64,000 nt of DNA, taken from NCBI RefSeq assembly GCF_014700075.1, contig NZ_JACXBU010000004.1, forward strand, positions 1 through 64,000, written 5' to 3'. A program made the translations under genes and the position numbers. Positions 15,946 to 25,721 of this stretch are shown piece by piece (position 1 is the stretch's first letter; every line of letters begins with the position of its first letter). The notes under the pieces are model-generated. The model searched no databases, was not told the DNA's origin, and saw nothing but the letters and a program-made list of their open reading frames with translations. The DNA is from Pseudomonas sp. JM0905a. Lineage in GTDB: Bacteria > Pseudomonadota > Gammaproteobacteria > Pseudomonadales > Pseudomonadaceae.

Positions 15946-16033
15946 TGGAATCCCCGCTGCAGTCAGCCACTCCAACTTAAGAATGGTCCGCAAGTCTCTG
16001 TCTTGATTAGCGAAATTTATGCCGGGTGATCCG

Positions 16034-16051
16034 CCCAAGCAAGCGCTCGGG
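16034..16051. promoter_or_regulatory. AtuR operator, imperfect copy
   Basis: The reverse complement CCCGAGCGCTTGCTTGGG matches the downstream copy at 14 of 18 positions. It lies 46 bp from that copy in the atuR-atuA gap. Confidence 0.7.
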
Positions 16052-16079
16052 TGAAAAAGAACTGAACCGCCACTTTTCA

Positions 16080-16097
16080 ACCAAGCGCTTGCTTGGT
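16080..16097. promoter_or_regulatory. AtuR operator, near-perfect palindrome
   Basis: ACCAAGCGCTTGCTTGGT has 7-bp arms (ACCAAGC/GCTTGGT) around GCTT, 41 bp upstream of the atuA start. This agrees with the published picture of two AtuR inverted repeats upstream of atuA. Its identity is inferred from context. Confidence 0.8.
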
Positions 16098-16138
16098 AGT
16101 GTTCTTCCCATCACCCAACAGTGCTGCGGAATACGCCA

Positions 16139-17926
16139 ATGACAAGAACCGTACGCATCGGCTGCGCCTCCGCCTTCTGGGGCGACACCTCCACCGCCGC
16201 CGCCCAACTGGTAAATGGCGCCACGCTGGATTACCTCGTCTTCGATTATCTGGCCGAGATCACCATGTCGATCATGGCCGGCGCCCGCCTGAAAGACCCG
16301 AATGCCGGCTTCGCCACCGATTTCGTCGAAGTCCTGGCGCCCCTGCTGCCGACCATCGCGCAGCAGAAGATCCGCGTGATCAGCAATGCCGGCGGGGTCA
16401 ATCCGGGTGCCTGCGCCAGCGCCCTGGCCGCCGCCTGCGAGAAGGCCGGCGTGTCACTGAAGATCGCCGTGCTGCACGGCGACAACCTGCAACCCCGAAT
16501 GGGCGAACTGGCCAAGTCCGGCATCCGCGAAATGTTCAGCGACGCCCCGCTGCCGCCCATGTGCGTCTCGATCAACGCCTACCTGGGCGCGCCGGGCATA
16601 GTGGCCGCGCTGGAACAGGGCGCGGACATCGTCATCACCGGCCGGGTCGTGGACAGCGCGGTGGTCAGCGCCGCCCTGGTCCACGAGTTCGGCTGGTCCT
16701 GGAGCGACTACGACAAGCTGGCCCAGGCCGCCCTCGCCGGCCACCTGATCGAATGTGGCGCCCAGTGCACCGGCGGCAACTTCACCGACTGGGAATCGGT
16801 ACCCGACTACGAACATATCGGCTTCCCCATCATCGAAGTGGAAGCCGACGGCAGTTTCTGCGTGACCAAGCCGGATAGTTCCGGCGGCCTGGTTACGCCT
16901 TTATCGGTCGGCGAGCAGATGCTCTACGAGATCGGCGACCCGCGCGCCTATCTGCTCCCCGACGTGGTCTGCGACTTCACCCGGGTCAACCTGGAACAGG
17001 CCGGGACCAACCGGGTGCGCGTGCTTGGCGCCCGCGGCCTGCCGCCGACGCCGCAATACAAGGTCAGCGCCACCTACCCCGACGGTTTCCGCTGCACCGC
17101 CAGCTGCCTGCTGGCCGGCATCGACGCGGTGAAGAAGGCCGAGCGGGTGAGCCGCGCCATCATCGCCAAGACTGAAGAACTCTTCGCCGAACGCGGCTGG
17201 GGCCGCTATCGCGAGGTGAACGTCGAACTGCTGGGCAGCGAAGCGACCTACGGCCCCCACGGCCAGCGCCAGGACAGCCGCGAGGTGGTCATCAAGATCG
17301 CCGTCAGCCATAGCCGCAAAGACGCCCTGGTGCTGTTCTCCCGCGAGATCGCCCAGGCCGCCACCGGCATGGCGCCAGGCCTGACCGGCATCGTCGGCGG
17401 CCGCCCCACGGTCTACCCGGTGATCCGGCTGTTTTCCTTCCTGGTGGACAAATCCGCCTGCCACCTCGAAGTGGAAATGGATGGCCAGCGCAGCCCCTGC
17501 GACCTGCCGCAATTGCACGGCTTCGACGTCACAGCCCTGGCCGACGACCTGGCGCCTCCAGCCGCCGAAGGCCAGGCCAGCGCCAGCGTCCCCCTGGTGA
17601 AACTGGCGGTTGCGCGCTCCGGCGACAAAGGCAACCACAGCAATATCGGCGTTATGGCGCGCAAGCCGGAGTACCTGCCCTGGATTGCCGAAGCCCTGAC
17701 CCCGGAAGCCGTGGTCGACTGGATGGGCCACGTACTCGACCCGCAGATCGGCCGCGTGGCGCGCTGGTACTTGCCGGGCAGCCACAGCCTGAACTTCCTG
17801 CTGGAGAACGCCCTGGGCGGCGGCGGCGTGGCCAGCCTGCGCATCGACCCGCAAGGCAAGGCCTTCGCCCAGCAGCTCCTGGAATTCCCGGTGCCGGTGC
17901 CCCAGGCCCTGGCCGACAGCCTCTGA
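16139..17926 (+). CDS. atuA: acyclic terpene utilisation protein AtuA (DUF1446)
   Basis: This 595-residue cytoplasmic protein starts [17 protein letters not shown]. It has a large DUF1446 domain (about residues 6-450) with [20 protein letters not shown] and GGNFTDWE, and a small C-terminal domain (about 490-590) with [15 protein letters not shown]. The family is needed for growth on citronellol in Pseudomonas, but its reaction is not established. I chose the ATG at 16139; the GTG 18 nt earlier has no better binding site. It is the first gene of the operon, 11 nt before atuB. Confidence 0.93.
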   Translation: MTRTVRIGCASAFWGDTSTAAAQLVNGATLDYLVFDYLAEITMSIMAGARLKDPNAGFATDFVEVLAPLLPTIAQQKIRVISNAGGVNPGACASALAAACEKAGVSLKIAVLHGDNLQPRMGELAKSGIREMFSDAPLPPMCVSINAYLGAPGIVAALEQGADIVITGRVVDSAVVSAALVHEFGWSWSDYDKLAQAALAGHLIECGAQCTGGNFTDWESVPDYEHIGFPIIEVEADGSFCVTKPDSSGGLVTPLSVGEQMLYEIGDPRAYLLPDVVCDFTRVNLEQAGTNRVRVLGARGLPPTPQYKVSATYPDGFRCTASCLLAGIDAVKKAERVSRAIIAKTEELFAERGWGRYREVNVELLGSEATYGPHGQRQDSREVVIKIAVSHSRKDALVLFSREIAQAATGMAPGLTGIVGGRPTVYPVIRLFSFLVDKSACHLEVEMDGQRSPCDLPQLHGFDVTALADDLAPPAAEGQASASVPLVKLAVARSGDKGNHSNIGVMARKPEYLPWIAEALTPEAVVDWMGHVLDPQIGRVARWYLPGSHSLNFLLENALGGGGVASLRIDPQGKAFAQQLLEFPVPVPQALADSL

Positions 17927-17937
17927 GGACGCAACCC

Positions 17938-18813
17938 ATGGCATACGATTCGGTATTCAAGCCCGGCCTGTTCAGCGGCCAGACCATCATGGTCACCGGT
18001 GGCGGCAGCGGCATCGGCCGTTGCACCGCCCATGAGCTGGCGGCCCTGGGCGCCCACGTGGTGCTGGTCGGCCGCAAGGCGGAAAAACTGGAGAAGACTG
18101 CTGGCGAGATCAGCGAGGACGGCGGCAGCGCCAGCTGGCAGGCGTGCGACATCCGCGACGAAGAAGCGGTGAAAGCCATGGTCGCCATCGTGCTGACCGA
18201 GCGAGGACCGATCCATCACCTGGTCAACAACGCCGGCGGCCAGTACCCCGCGCCGCTGGCCTCGATCAGCCAGAAAGGCTTCGAGACCGTGGTACGCACC
18301 AACCTGGTGGGCGGCTTCCTGGTCGCCCGCGAAGTGTTCAACCAGTCGATGAGCAAGACCGGCGGCAGCATCGTCAATATGCTCGCTGACATGTGGAGCG
18401 GCATGCCCGGCATGGGCCACTCCGGCGCCGCCCGCGCCGGCATGGAGAACTTCACCAAGACCGCCGCCATCGAGTGGGGCTACGCCGGGGTGCGGGTCAA
18501 CGCCGTGGCACCGGGCTGGATCGCCTCCAGCGGCATGGACACCTACGAAGGCGCCTTCCGCGCCATCATCCCCACACTGCGCGAGCACGTACCACTCAAG
18601 CGCATCGGCAGCGAATCCGAAGTGGCCGCCGCCATCGTCTTCCTGCTCTCCCCCGGCGCCGCCTTCATCAGCGGCAACACCATCCGCATCGACGGCGCCG
18701 CCAGCCAGGGCAGCCGCGCCTTCCCCCTGGCCAAGGCCAAGCCCGGTCAGAGCAAGGCCTACAACGGGTTCCACCGGGCTTTCCTACCCGACGTGCTGAA
18801 GGATCAAGAGTGA
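17938..18813 (+). CDS. atuB: SDR-family dehydrogenase AtuB
   Basis: This 291-residue classical SDR has TGGGSGIG (residues 20-27), GRKAEK for adenine ribose contact, NNAGGQYPAP, and an active-site region whose usual Tyr-x-x-x-Lys appears as SGAARAGMENF. There the expected tyrosine is replaced by alanine, a feature shared with 2,4-dienoyl-CoA reductase-type SDRs. It is thought to oxidise a terpenol/terpenal intermediate or to act on a CoA ester; the exact step is unproven. The stop overlaps the atuC start (TGATG), so translation is coupled. Confidence 0.9.
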   Translation: MAYDSVFKPGLFSGQTIMVTGGGSGIGRCTAHELAALGAHVVLVGRKAEKLEKTAGEISEDGGSASWQACDIRDEEAVKAMVAIVLTERGPIHHLVNNAGGQYPAPLASISQKGFETVVRTNLVGGFLVAREVFNQSMSKTGGSIVNMLADMWSGMPGMGHSGAARAGMENFTKTAAIEWGYAGVRVNAVAPGWIASSGMDTYEGAFRAIIPTLREHVPLKRIGSESEVAAAIVFLLSPGAAFISGNTIRIDGAASQGSRAFPLAKAKPGQSKAYNGFHRAFLPDVLKDQE

Positions 18814-20429
18814 TGACCGCGATCCAATCCCAACTCGATGCCCAGGGCGAGGACTTCGCGAAGAACCGCGAAGCCATGCTCAGCGCCATCGCGAGTTTCC
18901 GCGAGGTGGAGCAGAAGGTGCTGGACAAGGCCGCCGAAGCCCGGCCGAAGTTCGAAAAGCGCGGCCAGCTGCTGCCCCGCGAGCGCCTGAACCTGCTGCT
19001 GGACCCGGGCAGCCCCTTCCTCGAACTCTGCTCCCTGGCCGGCTACAAGCTGCACGACGACAAGGACGGCACCCAGGCCGGCGGCGGCATCATCGCCGGC
19101 ATCGGCTACATCTCCGGCATCCGCTGCCTGATCAGTGCCAGCAACAGTGCGATCAAGGGCGGCACCATCTCCCCCACGGGGCTGAAGAAGACCCTGCGTC
19201 TGCAGCAGATCGCCATGGAGAACAAGCTGCCGCTGGTGGCCCTCACCGAAAGCGGTGGCGCCAACCTCAACTACGCGGCGGAAATCTTCGTCGAGGGCGC
19301 GCGCGGCTTCGCCAACCAGGCACGGATTTCCGCCATGGGCATCCCCCAGGTCACCGTAGTGCATGGTTCGAGCACCGCCGGCGGCGCGTACCAGCCGGGG
19401 CTGTCGGACTACGTGATCGTGGTGCGCGGCAAAGCCAAGATGTTTCTCGCAGGCCCGCCCCTGCTGAAGGCCGCCACCGGTGAAGTGGCGACCGACGAAG
19501 AGCTGGGCGGCGCCGAAATGCACGCCCAGGTGGCCGGCACAGCCGAATACCTGGCGGAGAACGATGCCGACGGCCTGCGCCTGGCCCGCGAGATCCTCGC
19601 GATGCTGCCCTGGAATGCGCAACTGCCGCCCCATCGCAAGGGCGAATGGCGCGAACCGCTGTACAGCACCGAAGAATTGCTGGGGGTGGTTCCGGCCGAT
19701 CCGAAGAAGCCCTACGACGTACGCGAGATCATCGCCCGCATCGCCGACGGCTCGGAATTCCTCGACTTCAAGAACGAGTTCGACAGCCAGACCGTCTGCG
19801 GTCACCTGCGCATCGAAGGGCGCCCCTGCGGCCTGATCGGCAACAACGGCCCCATCACGCCCCAGGGTGCAGCCAAGGCGGCGCAGTTCATCCAGCTCTG
19901 CGAGCAGGCCAACGTGCCGCTGCTGTTCCTGCACAACACCACCGGCTTCATGGTCGGCACCGAGTCCGAGCAGCTGGGCGTGATCAAGCATGGCTCGAAG
20001 ATGATCCAGGCCGTGGCCAACGCCCGCGTGCCCAAGCTCACCCTGGTGGTGGGCGGTTCCTACGGTGCCGGTAACTACGCCATGTGCGGCCGTGGCCTGG
20101 ACCCGCGTTTCATCTTTGCCTGGCCCAACAGTCGTACGGCGGTCATGGGCGGCGCCCAGGCCGGCAAGGTGCTGCGCATCGTCACCGAGGAGAAGCACGC
20201 CAAGGAGGGCAAGGAGCCCGATCCGAAGGTGCTCGACATGCTCGAACAGATGACCGCGCAGAAGCTCGAGAGCCAGTCCACCGCCCTCTACGGCACCGCC
20301 AACCTCTGGGATGACGGCCTGATCGACCCCCGTGACAGCCGCCGGCTGCTGGGCTATCTGCTGGATATCTGCGCGGAGGCGGACGTGCGACCGCTGAAAG
20401 GCAATAGTTTTGGGGTAGCGAGGTTCTGA
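18813..20429 (+). CDS. atuC: geranyl-CoA carboxylase beta (carboxyltransferase) subunit
   Basis: The 538-residue carboxyltransferase of the acyl-CoA carboxylase family moves CO2 from biotin to the gamma carbon of cis-geranyl-CoA, giving isohexenylglutaconyl-CoA. An N-terminal domain holds PRERLNLLLDPGSPFLEL, and the first oxyanion-hole loop is HGSSTAGGAYQPGLSDY. The C-terminal domain begins after about residue 300 and holds the second loop VGGSYGAGNYAMCGRGLDP. It works with AtuF, encoded three genes downstream. Its paralogue LiuB handles methylcrotonyl-CoA; the atu context decides the call. Confidence 0.94.
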   Translation: MTAIQSQLDAQGEDFAKNREAMLSAIASFREVEQKVLDKAAEARPKFEKRGQLLPRERLNLLLDPGSPFLELCSLAGYKLHDDKDGTQAGGGIIAGIGYISGIRCLISASNSAIKGGTISPTGLKKTLRLQQIAMENKLPLVALTESGGANLNYAAEIFVEGARGFANQARISAMGIPQVTVVHGSSTAGGAYQPGLSDYVIVVRGKAKMFLAGPPLLKAATGEVATDEELGGAEMHAQVAGTAEYLAENDADGLRLAREILAMLPWNAQLPPHRKGEWREPLYSTEELLGVVPADPKKPYDVREIIARIADGSEFLDFKNEFDSQTVCGHLRIEGRPCGLIGNNGPITPQGAAKAAQFIQLCEQANVPLLFLHNTTGFMVGTESEQLGVIKHGSKMIQAVANARVPKLTLVVGGSYGAGNYAMCGRGLDPRFIFAWPNSRTAVMGGAQAGKVLRIVTEEKHAKEGKEPDPKVLDMLEQMTAQKLESQSTALYGTANLWDDGLIDPRDSRRLLGYLLDICAEADVRPLKGNSFGVARF

Positions 20430-20436
20430 TCCGCAG

Positions 20437-20484
20437 GGTGCGCGATGCGCGCCGAACGAACTGATCACGGTGCGCACGGCGCAC
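20437..20484. repeat. two small REP-like hairpins between atuC and atuD
   Basis: GGTGCGC-GAT-GCGCGCC (20437-20453) and GTGCGC-ACG-GCGCAC (20470-20484) are adjacent short inverted repeats with related sequence, ending just before the atuD ribosome binding site. Confidence 0.6.
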
Positions 20485-20505
20485 ACTACAAGGAGAACAA
20501 CAACA

Positions 20506-21666
20506 ATGATCTTCACCCAGGAACACGAGGAACTTCGCCGCACGGTGCGCAATTTCGTCGAAAAGGAGATCAACCCCTACGTCGACGAGTGGGAGAAAGC
20601 CGGCCGTTTCCCGATCCACGAAGTGTTCAAGAAGGCCGGAGAACTCGGCCTGCTGGGCATTTCCAAGCCGGAGAAATTCGGCGGCATGGGCCTGGACTAC
20701 AGCTACTCGATCGTCGCCGCCGAAGAGTTCGGCACCATCCACTGCGGCGGCATTCCCATGTCCATCGGCGTGCAGACCGACATGTGCACCCCGGCCCTGG
20801 CCCGTTTCGGCTCCGATGAGCTGCGCGACGAGTTCCTGCGCCCGGCCATCGCCGGCGAGATGGTCGGCTGCATCGGTGTTTCGGAAGTGGGTGCCGGCTC
20901 CGACGTGGCCGGAATGAAGACCACCGCCCGCAAGGACGGCAGCGACTACGTGATCAACGGCAGCAAGATGTGGATCACCAACTCCCCCAGCGCCGACTTC
21001 ATGTGCCTGCTGGCCAACACCTCGGACGACAAGCCGCATATCAACAAGTCGCTGATCATGGTGCCGATGAACACCCCCGGCATCACCCTCAGCCCCCACC
21101 TCGACAAGCTCGGCATGCGCAGCTCCGAGACCGCCCAGGTGTTCTTCGACAACGTCCGCGTGCCGCAGCGCTACCGCATCGGCCACGAAGGCGCGGGCTT
21201 CATGATGCAGATGCTGCAGTTCCAGGAAGAACGCATGTTCGGCGCTGCCAACATGATCAAGGGCCTGGAGCACTGCGTGGACGTCACCATCGACTACTGC
21301 AAGGAACGCAAGACCTTCGGCAATCCGCTGATCGACAACCAGGTGATCCACTTCCGCCTGGCCGAGCTGATGACCGAGATCGAAGCCCTGCGCGCCCTGG
21401 TCTACCAGGCGGTGGAGCTGTACGTCACCGGCAAGGACGTCACCCGCCTCGCCTCCATGGCCAAGCTCAAGGCCGGCCGCCTCGGCCGCGAAGTCACCGA
21501 CGCCTGCCTGCAGTACTGGGGCGGCATGGGCTTCATGTGGGACAACCACGTCTCCCGCGCCTATCGCGATACCCGCCTGGTGTCCATCGGCGGCGGCGCC
21601 GACGAAATCATGCTGGGCATCATCTGCAAGCTGATGGGCACCCTGCCGGGCAAGAAGAAGGGCTGA
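20506..21666 (+). CDS. atuD: citronellyl-CoA dehydrogenase (acyl-CoA dehydrogenase family)
   Basis: This 386-residue FAD enzyme desaturates citronellyl-CoA to geranyl-CoA and passes electrons to ETF. Family signatures are GCIGVSEVGAGSDVAGMKT (FAD/substrate loop), MWITNSPSADF, ERMFGAANMIKG and the C-terminal QYWGGMGFMWDNHVSRAYRD. AAGGAG precedes the ATG. An upstream in-frame start would read through the REP-like hairpin. The electron acceptor genes etfBA and ETF-QO lie about 15 kb downstream in this window. Confidence 0.93.
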   Translation: MIFTQEHEELRRTVRNFVEKEINPYVDEWEKAGRFPIHEVFKKAGELGLLGISKPEKFGGMGLDYSYSIVAAEEFGTIHCGGIPMSIGVQTDMCTPALARFGSDELRDEFLRPAIAGEMVGCIGVSEVGAGSDVAGMKTTARKDGSDYVINGSKMWITNSPSADFMCLLANTSDDKPHINKSLIMVPMNTPGITLSPHLDKLGMRSSETAQVFFDNVRVPQRYRIGHEGAGFMMQMLQFQEERMFGAANMIKGLEHCVDVTIDYCKERKTFGNPLIDNQVIHFRLAELMTEIEALRALVYQAVELYVTGKDVTRLASMAKLKAGRLGREVTDACLQYWGGMGFMWDNHVSRAYRDTRLVSIGGGADEIMLGIICKLMGTLPGKKKG

Positions 21667-21670
21667 CGCC

Positions 21671-22465
21671 ATGACCCTGCCGAACTGCGAAACCCTGCTG
21701 CTGGAACAGGCCGCCGGCGTGCTGCACATCACCCTGAACCGGCCGGACAGCCGCAACGCCATGAGCCTGGCCATGGTCGAGGAACTGCGCGCGGTCCTGA
21801 CCGCCGTGCGCACCGACTCAAGCGTGCGCGCCCTGGTGCTGCGCGGTGCCGGCGGGCATTTCTGCGCCGGTGGCGACATCAAGGACATGGCCAGTGCCCG
21901 AGCTACCGGCAGCGATGCCTACCGCAGCCTGAACCGTGCCTTCGGCAGCCTGCTGGAAGAAGCCCAGGCGCAGCCTCAGGTGCTGTTGGCGGTGCTGGAA
22001 GGCGCAGTGCTGGGCGGCGGATTCGGCCTGGCCTGCGTCTCCGATATCGCCATCGCCCACGCCAGCGCCCAGTTCGGCCTGCCGGAAACCAGCCTCGGCG
22101 TGCTGCCGGCGCAGATCGCGCCCTTCGTGGTCAAGCGCATCGGCCTGACCCAGGCGCGCCGCCTGGCGCTCACCGCGGCGCGCTTCGATGGCGCCGAGGC
22201 CCTGCGCCTGGGCCTGGTGCATTTCGCCGAGGCCGAAACGGCCGGCGTGGAGCAGCGCCTGGCCGAGAGCCTGGAACAGATCCGGCGCTGCGCCCCCGGC
22301 GCCAACGCCCGGACCAAGGCCCTGCTGCTCGCTACTGAAGACGAGCCGCTGTCCGACCTGCTGGACAACGCCGCCGAACAGTTCGCCGCTGCCGTCACCG
22401 GCCCCGAAGGCACCGAGGGCACCCTGGCCTTCGTGCAGAAGCGCAAGCCCACCTGGGCGCAGTGA
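21671..22465 (+). CDS. atuE: isohexenylglutaconyl-CoA hydratase (enoyl-CoA hydratase family)
   Basis: This 264-residue crotonase-fold enzyme hydrates isohexenylglutaconyl-CoA to the 3-hydroxy acid CoA ester, which is then cleaved to 7-methyl-3-oxo-6-octenoyl-CoA plus acetate. It shows HITLNRPDSRNAMSL, the oxyanion-hole loop HFCAGGDIKDM and the acyl-binding segment GAVLGGGFGLACVSDIAIA. It begins 4 nt after the atuD stop, consistent with coupling. It resembles LiuC, but the position in the atu operon supports AtuE. Confidence 0.93.
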   Translation: MTLPNCETLLLEQAAGVLHITLNRPDSRNAMSLAMVEELRAVLTAVRTDSSVRALVLRGAGGHFCAGGDIKDMASARATGSDAYRSLNRAFGSLLEEAQAQPQVLLAVLEGAVLGGGFGLACVSDIAIAHASAQFGLPETSLGVLPAQIAPFVVKRIGLTQARRLALTAARFDGAEALRLGLVHFAEAETAGVEQRLAESLEQIRRCAPGANARTKALLLATEDEPLSDLLDNAAEQFAAAVTGPEGTEGTLAFVQKRKPTWAQ

Positions 22466-22474
22466 GCCTTTACG

Positions 22475-22567
22475 CCCTCTCCCTCTGGGAGAGGGTTGGG
22501 GTGAGGGGAATCCCGCCGCGCACAGGTGGTTCCCTCACCCCTGGCCCCTCTCCCAGGGGGAGAGAGG
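22475..22567. repeat. REP-type inverted repeat pair between atuE and atuF
   Basis: Two C/G-strand-biased copies face each other, CCCTCTCCC...GGGTGAGGGG (22475-22508) and CCCTCACCCC...GGGGGAGAGAGG (22532-22567). Each can also fold alone. This is the widespread CCCTCTCCC-type intergenic repeat of Pseudomonas and fills nearly all of the 127-bp gap. Confidence 0.85.
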
Positions 22568-22592
22568 AATAGAATCCGAGGAGCCAGAGAAT

Positions 22593-24578
<1,986 letters not shown>

Positions 24579-24591
24579 CCGGATGCTTTCC

Positions 24592-24615
24592 GTAGGAGCG
24601 AGCTCTGCTCGCGAA
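24592..24615. repeat. REP-like element GTAGGAGCGAGC...GCTCGCGAA between atuF and atuG
   Basis: The short hairpin GCGAGC-TCT-GCTCGC is inside the typical Pseudomonas REP wording GTAGGAGCGAGCTCTGCTCG, 13 nt after the atuF stop. Confidence 0.75.
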
Positions 24616-24657
24616 CTGCCCCCTGACCAAAACAAGAATCACAACAGGAGCAACGCA

Positions 24658-25482
24658 ATGTCCCTTTCCGGCAAAACCCTGTTCATCACCGGCGCCAGCC
24701 GTGGCATCGGCCGCGAGATCGCCCTGCGCGCCGCCGCCGATGGCGCCAATATCGTCATCGCCGCCAAGAGCGCCGAGCCCCATCCGAAACTCGCCGGCAC
24801 CATCTTCAGCGTCGCCGAGGAAGTGGAAGACGTCGGCGGCAAGGCCCTGCCACTGCAACTGGACGTGCGTGACGAAAACGCGGTGCGCGACGCCATGGCC
24901 AAGGCCGCTGAACACTTCGGCGGCATCGATGCCCTGGTCAACAATGCCGGCGCCATCAAGCTGGTGGGCGTCGAACGCCTGGACCCCAAGCGCTTCGACC
25001 TGATGTACCAGATCAACACCCGCGCGGTGATGGTCTGCAGCCAGGCCGCCTTGCCGTATCTGAAGCAAAGCGCCAGCGCCCACATCATCAACCTCTCGCC
25101 GCCCCTCAACCTCGCGCCCAAATGGTTTACCCAGCACGGCCCCTACACCGTCACCAAGTACGGCATGAGCATGCTCACGCTGGGTATGAGCGAAGAGTTC
25201 AAGCGCTACGGCATCAGCGTCAACTCACTGTGGCCGAAGACCATGATCGCCACCGCCGCCATCGAGTTCGAGCTGGGCAGCCGCGACGCCTTCAAGCGCG
25301 CCCGCACCCCGGCCATCATGGCCGACGCCGCCTACGCCATCCTCACCAGCCAGGGCCGCAGCATCACCGGCCGCCTGCTGATCGACGAAGAGATTCTGCG
25401 CGAGCAGGGCCAGACCGAGTTCGAGCAGTACCGCTACGACCCGCAGGGTGGCTCGCTGGTGCCGGATCTGTTCCTGGACTGA
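24658..25482 (+). CDS. atuG: SDR-family dehydrogenase AtuG
   Basis: This 274-residue SDR has TGASRGIGRE (residues 11-20), NNAGAIKLV, INLSPPLNLAPKWF with the active-site serine, and YTVTKYGMSML with the catalytic Tyr-x-x-x-Lys, so the catalytic set is complete, unlike AtuB. The segment AAKSAEPHPKLAGTI after the first strand is typical of the SDR subgroup related to human HSDL2. AACAGGAG precedes the ATG. It is proposed to serve an oxidation step in citronellol catabolism; the exact step is unproven. Confidence 0.9.
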   Translation: MSLSGKTLFITGASRGIGREIALRAAADGANIVIAAKSAEPHPKLAGTIFSVAEEVEDVGGKALPLQLDVRDENAVRDAMAKAAEHFGGIDALVNNAGAIKLVGVERLDPKRFDLMYQINTRAVMVCSQAALPYLKQSASAHIINLSPPLNLAPKWFTQHGPYTVTKYGMSMLTLGMSEEFKRYGISVNSLWPKTMIATAAIEFELGSRDAFKRARTPAIMADAAYAILTSQGRSITGRLLIDEEILREQGQTEFEQYRYDPQGGSLVPDLFLD

Positions 25483-25488
25483 GTCCGT

Positions 25489-25586
25489 TTGTGGGGGCGA
25501 ATTCATTCGCTATGGGCTGCGCAGCAGCCCCTTGAGGCCGAAGGGCAGGACTGCGTCCTGCATCGCGAATGAATTCGCCCCCACAA
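25489..25586. repeat. REP doublet (REPIN) with perfect 22-bp arms after atuG
   Basis: The outer arms at 25489-25510 and 25565-25586 are perfect reverse complements, each containing GGGGGCGAATTCATTCGC. The 54-nt middle folds into inner hairpins, GGGCTGC-GCA-GCAGCCC and GCAGGAC-TGC-GTCCTGC. A related copy lies at 31248-31274. The 98-bp structure would form a long cruciform or, in mRNA, a branched hairpin between atuG and atuH. Confidence 0.85.
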
Positions 25587-25721
25587 GGAGCCACCACAGC
25601 CTCACCACCACCATTTGCCCATCTGCCCCTCCCCCGCCGCGCCAGGGTCATGGCGGGGCCCGGTCGACGGTTCTAGAGTCAGGGGCACATCTGCGTACAA
25701 CAACGACAACACGCGAGAACC

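Noticed and set aside
18804-20573. 589-codon open frame antisense to atuC
   Set aside because: Shadow of the carboxyltransferase gene. No ribosome binding site or recognisable domain.
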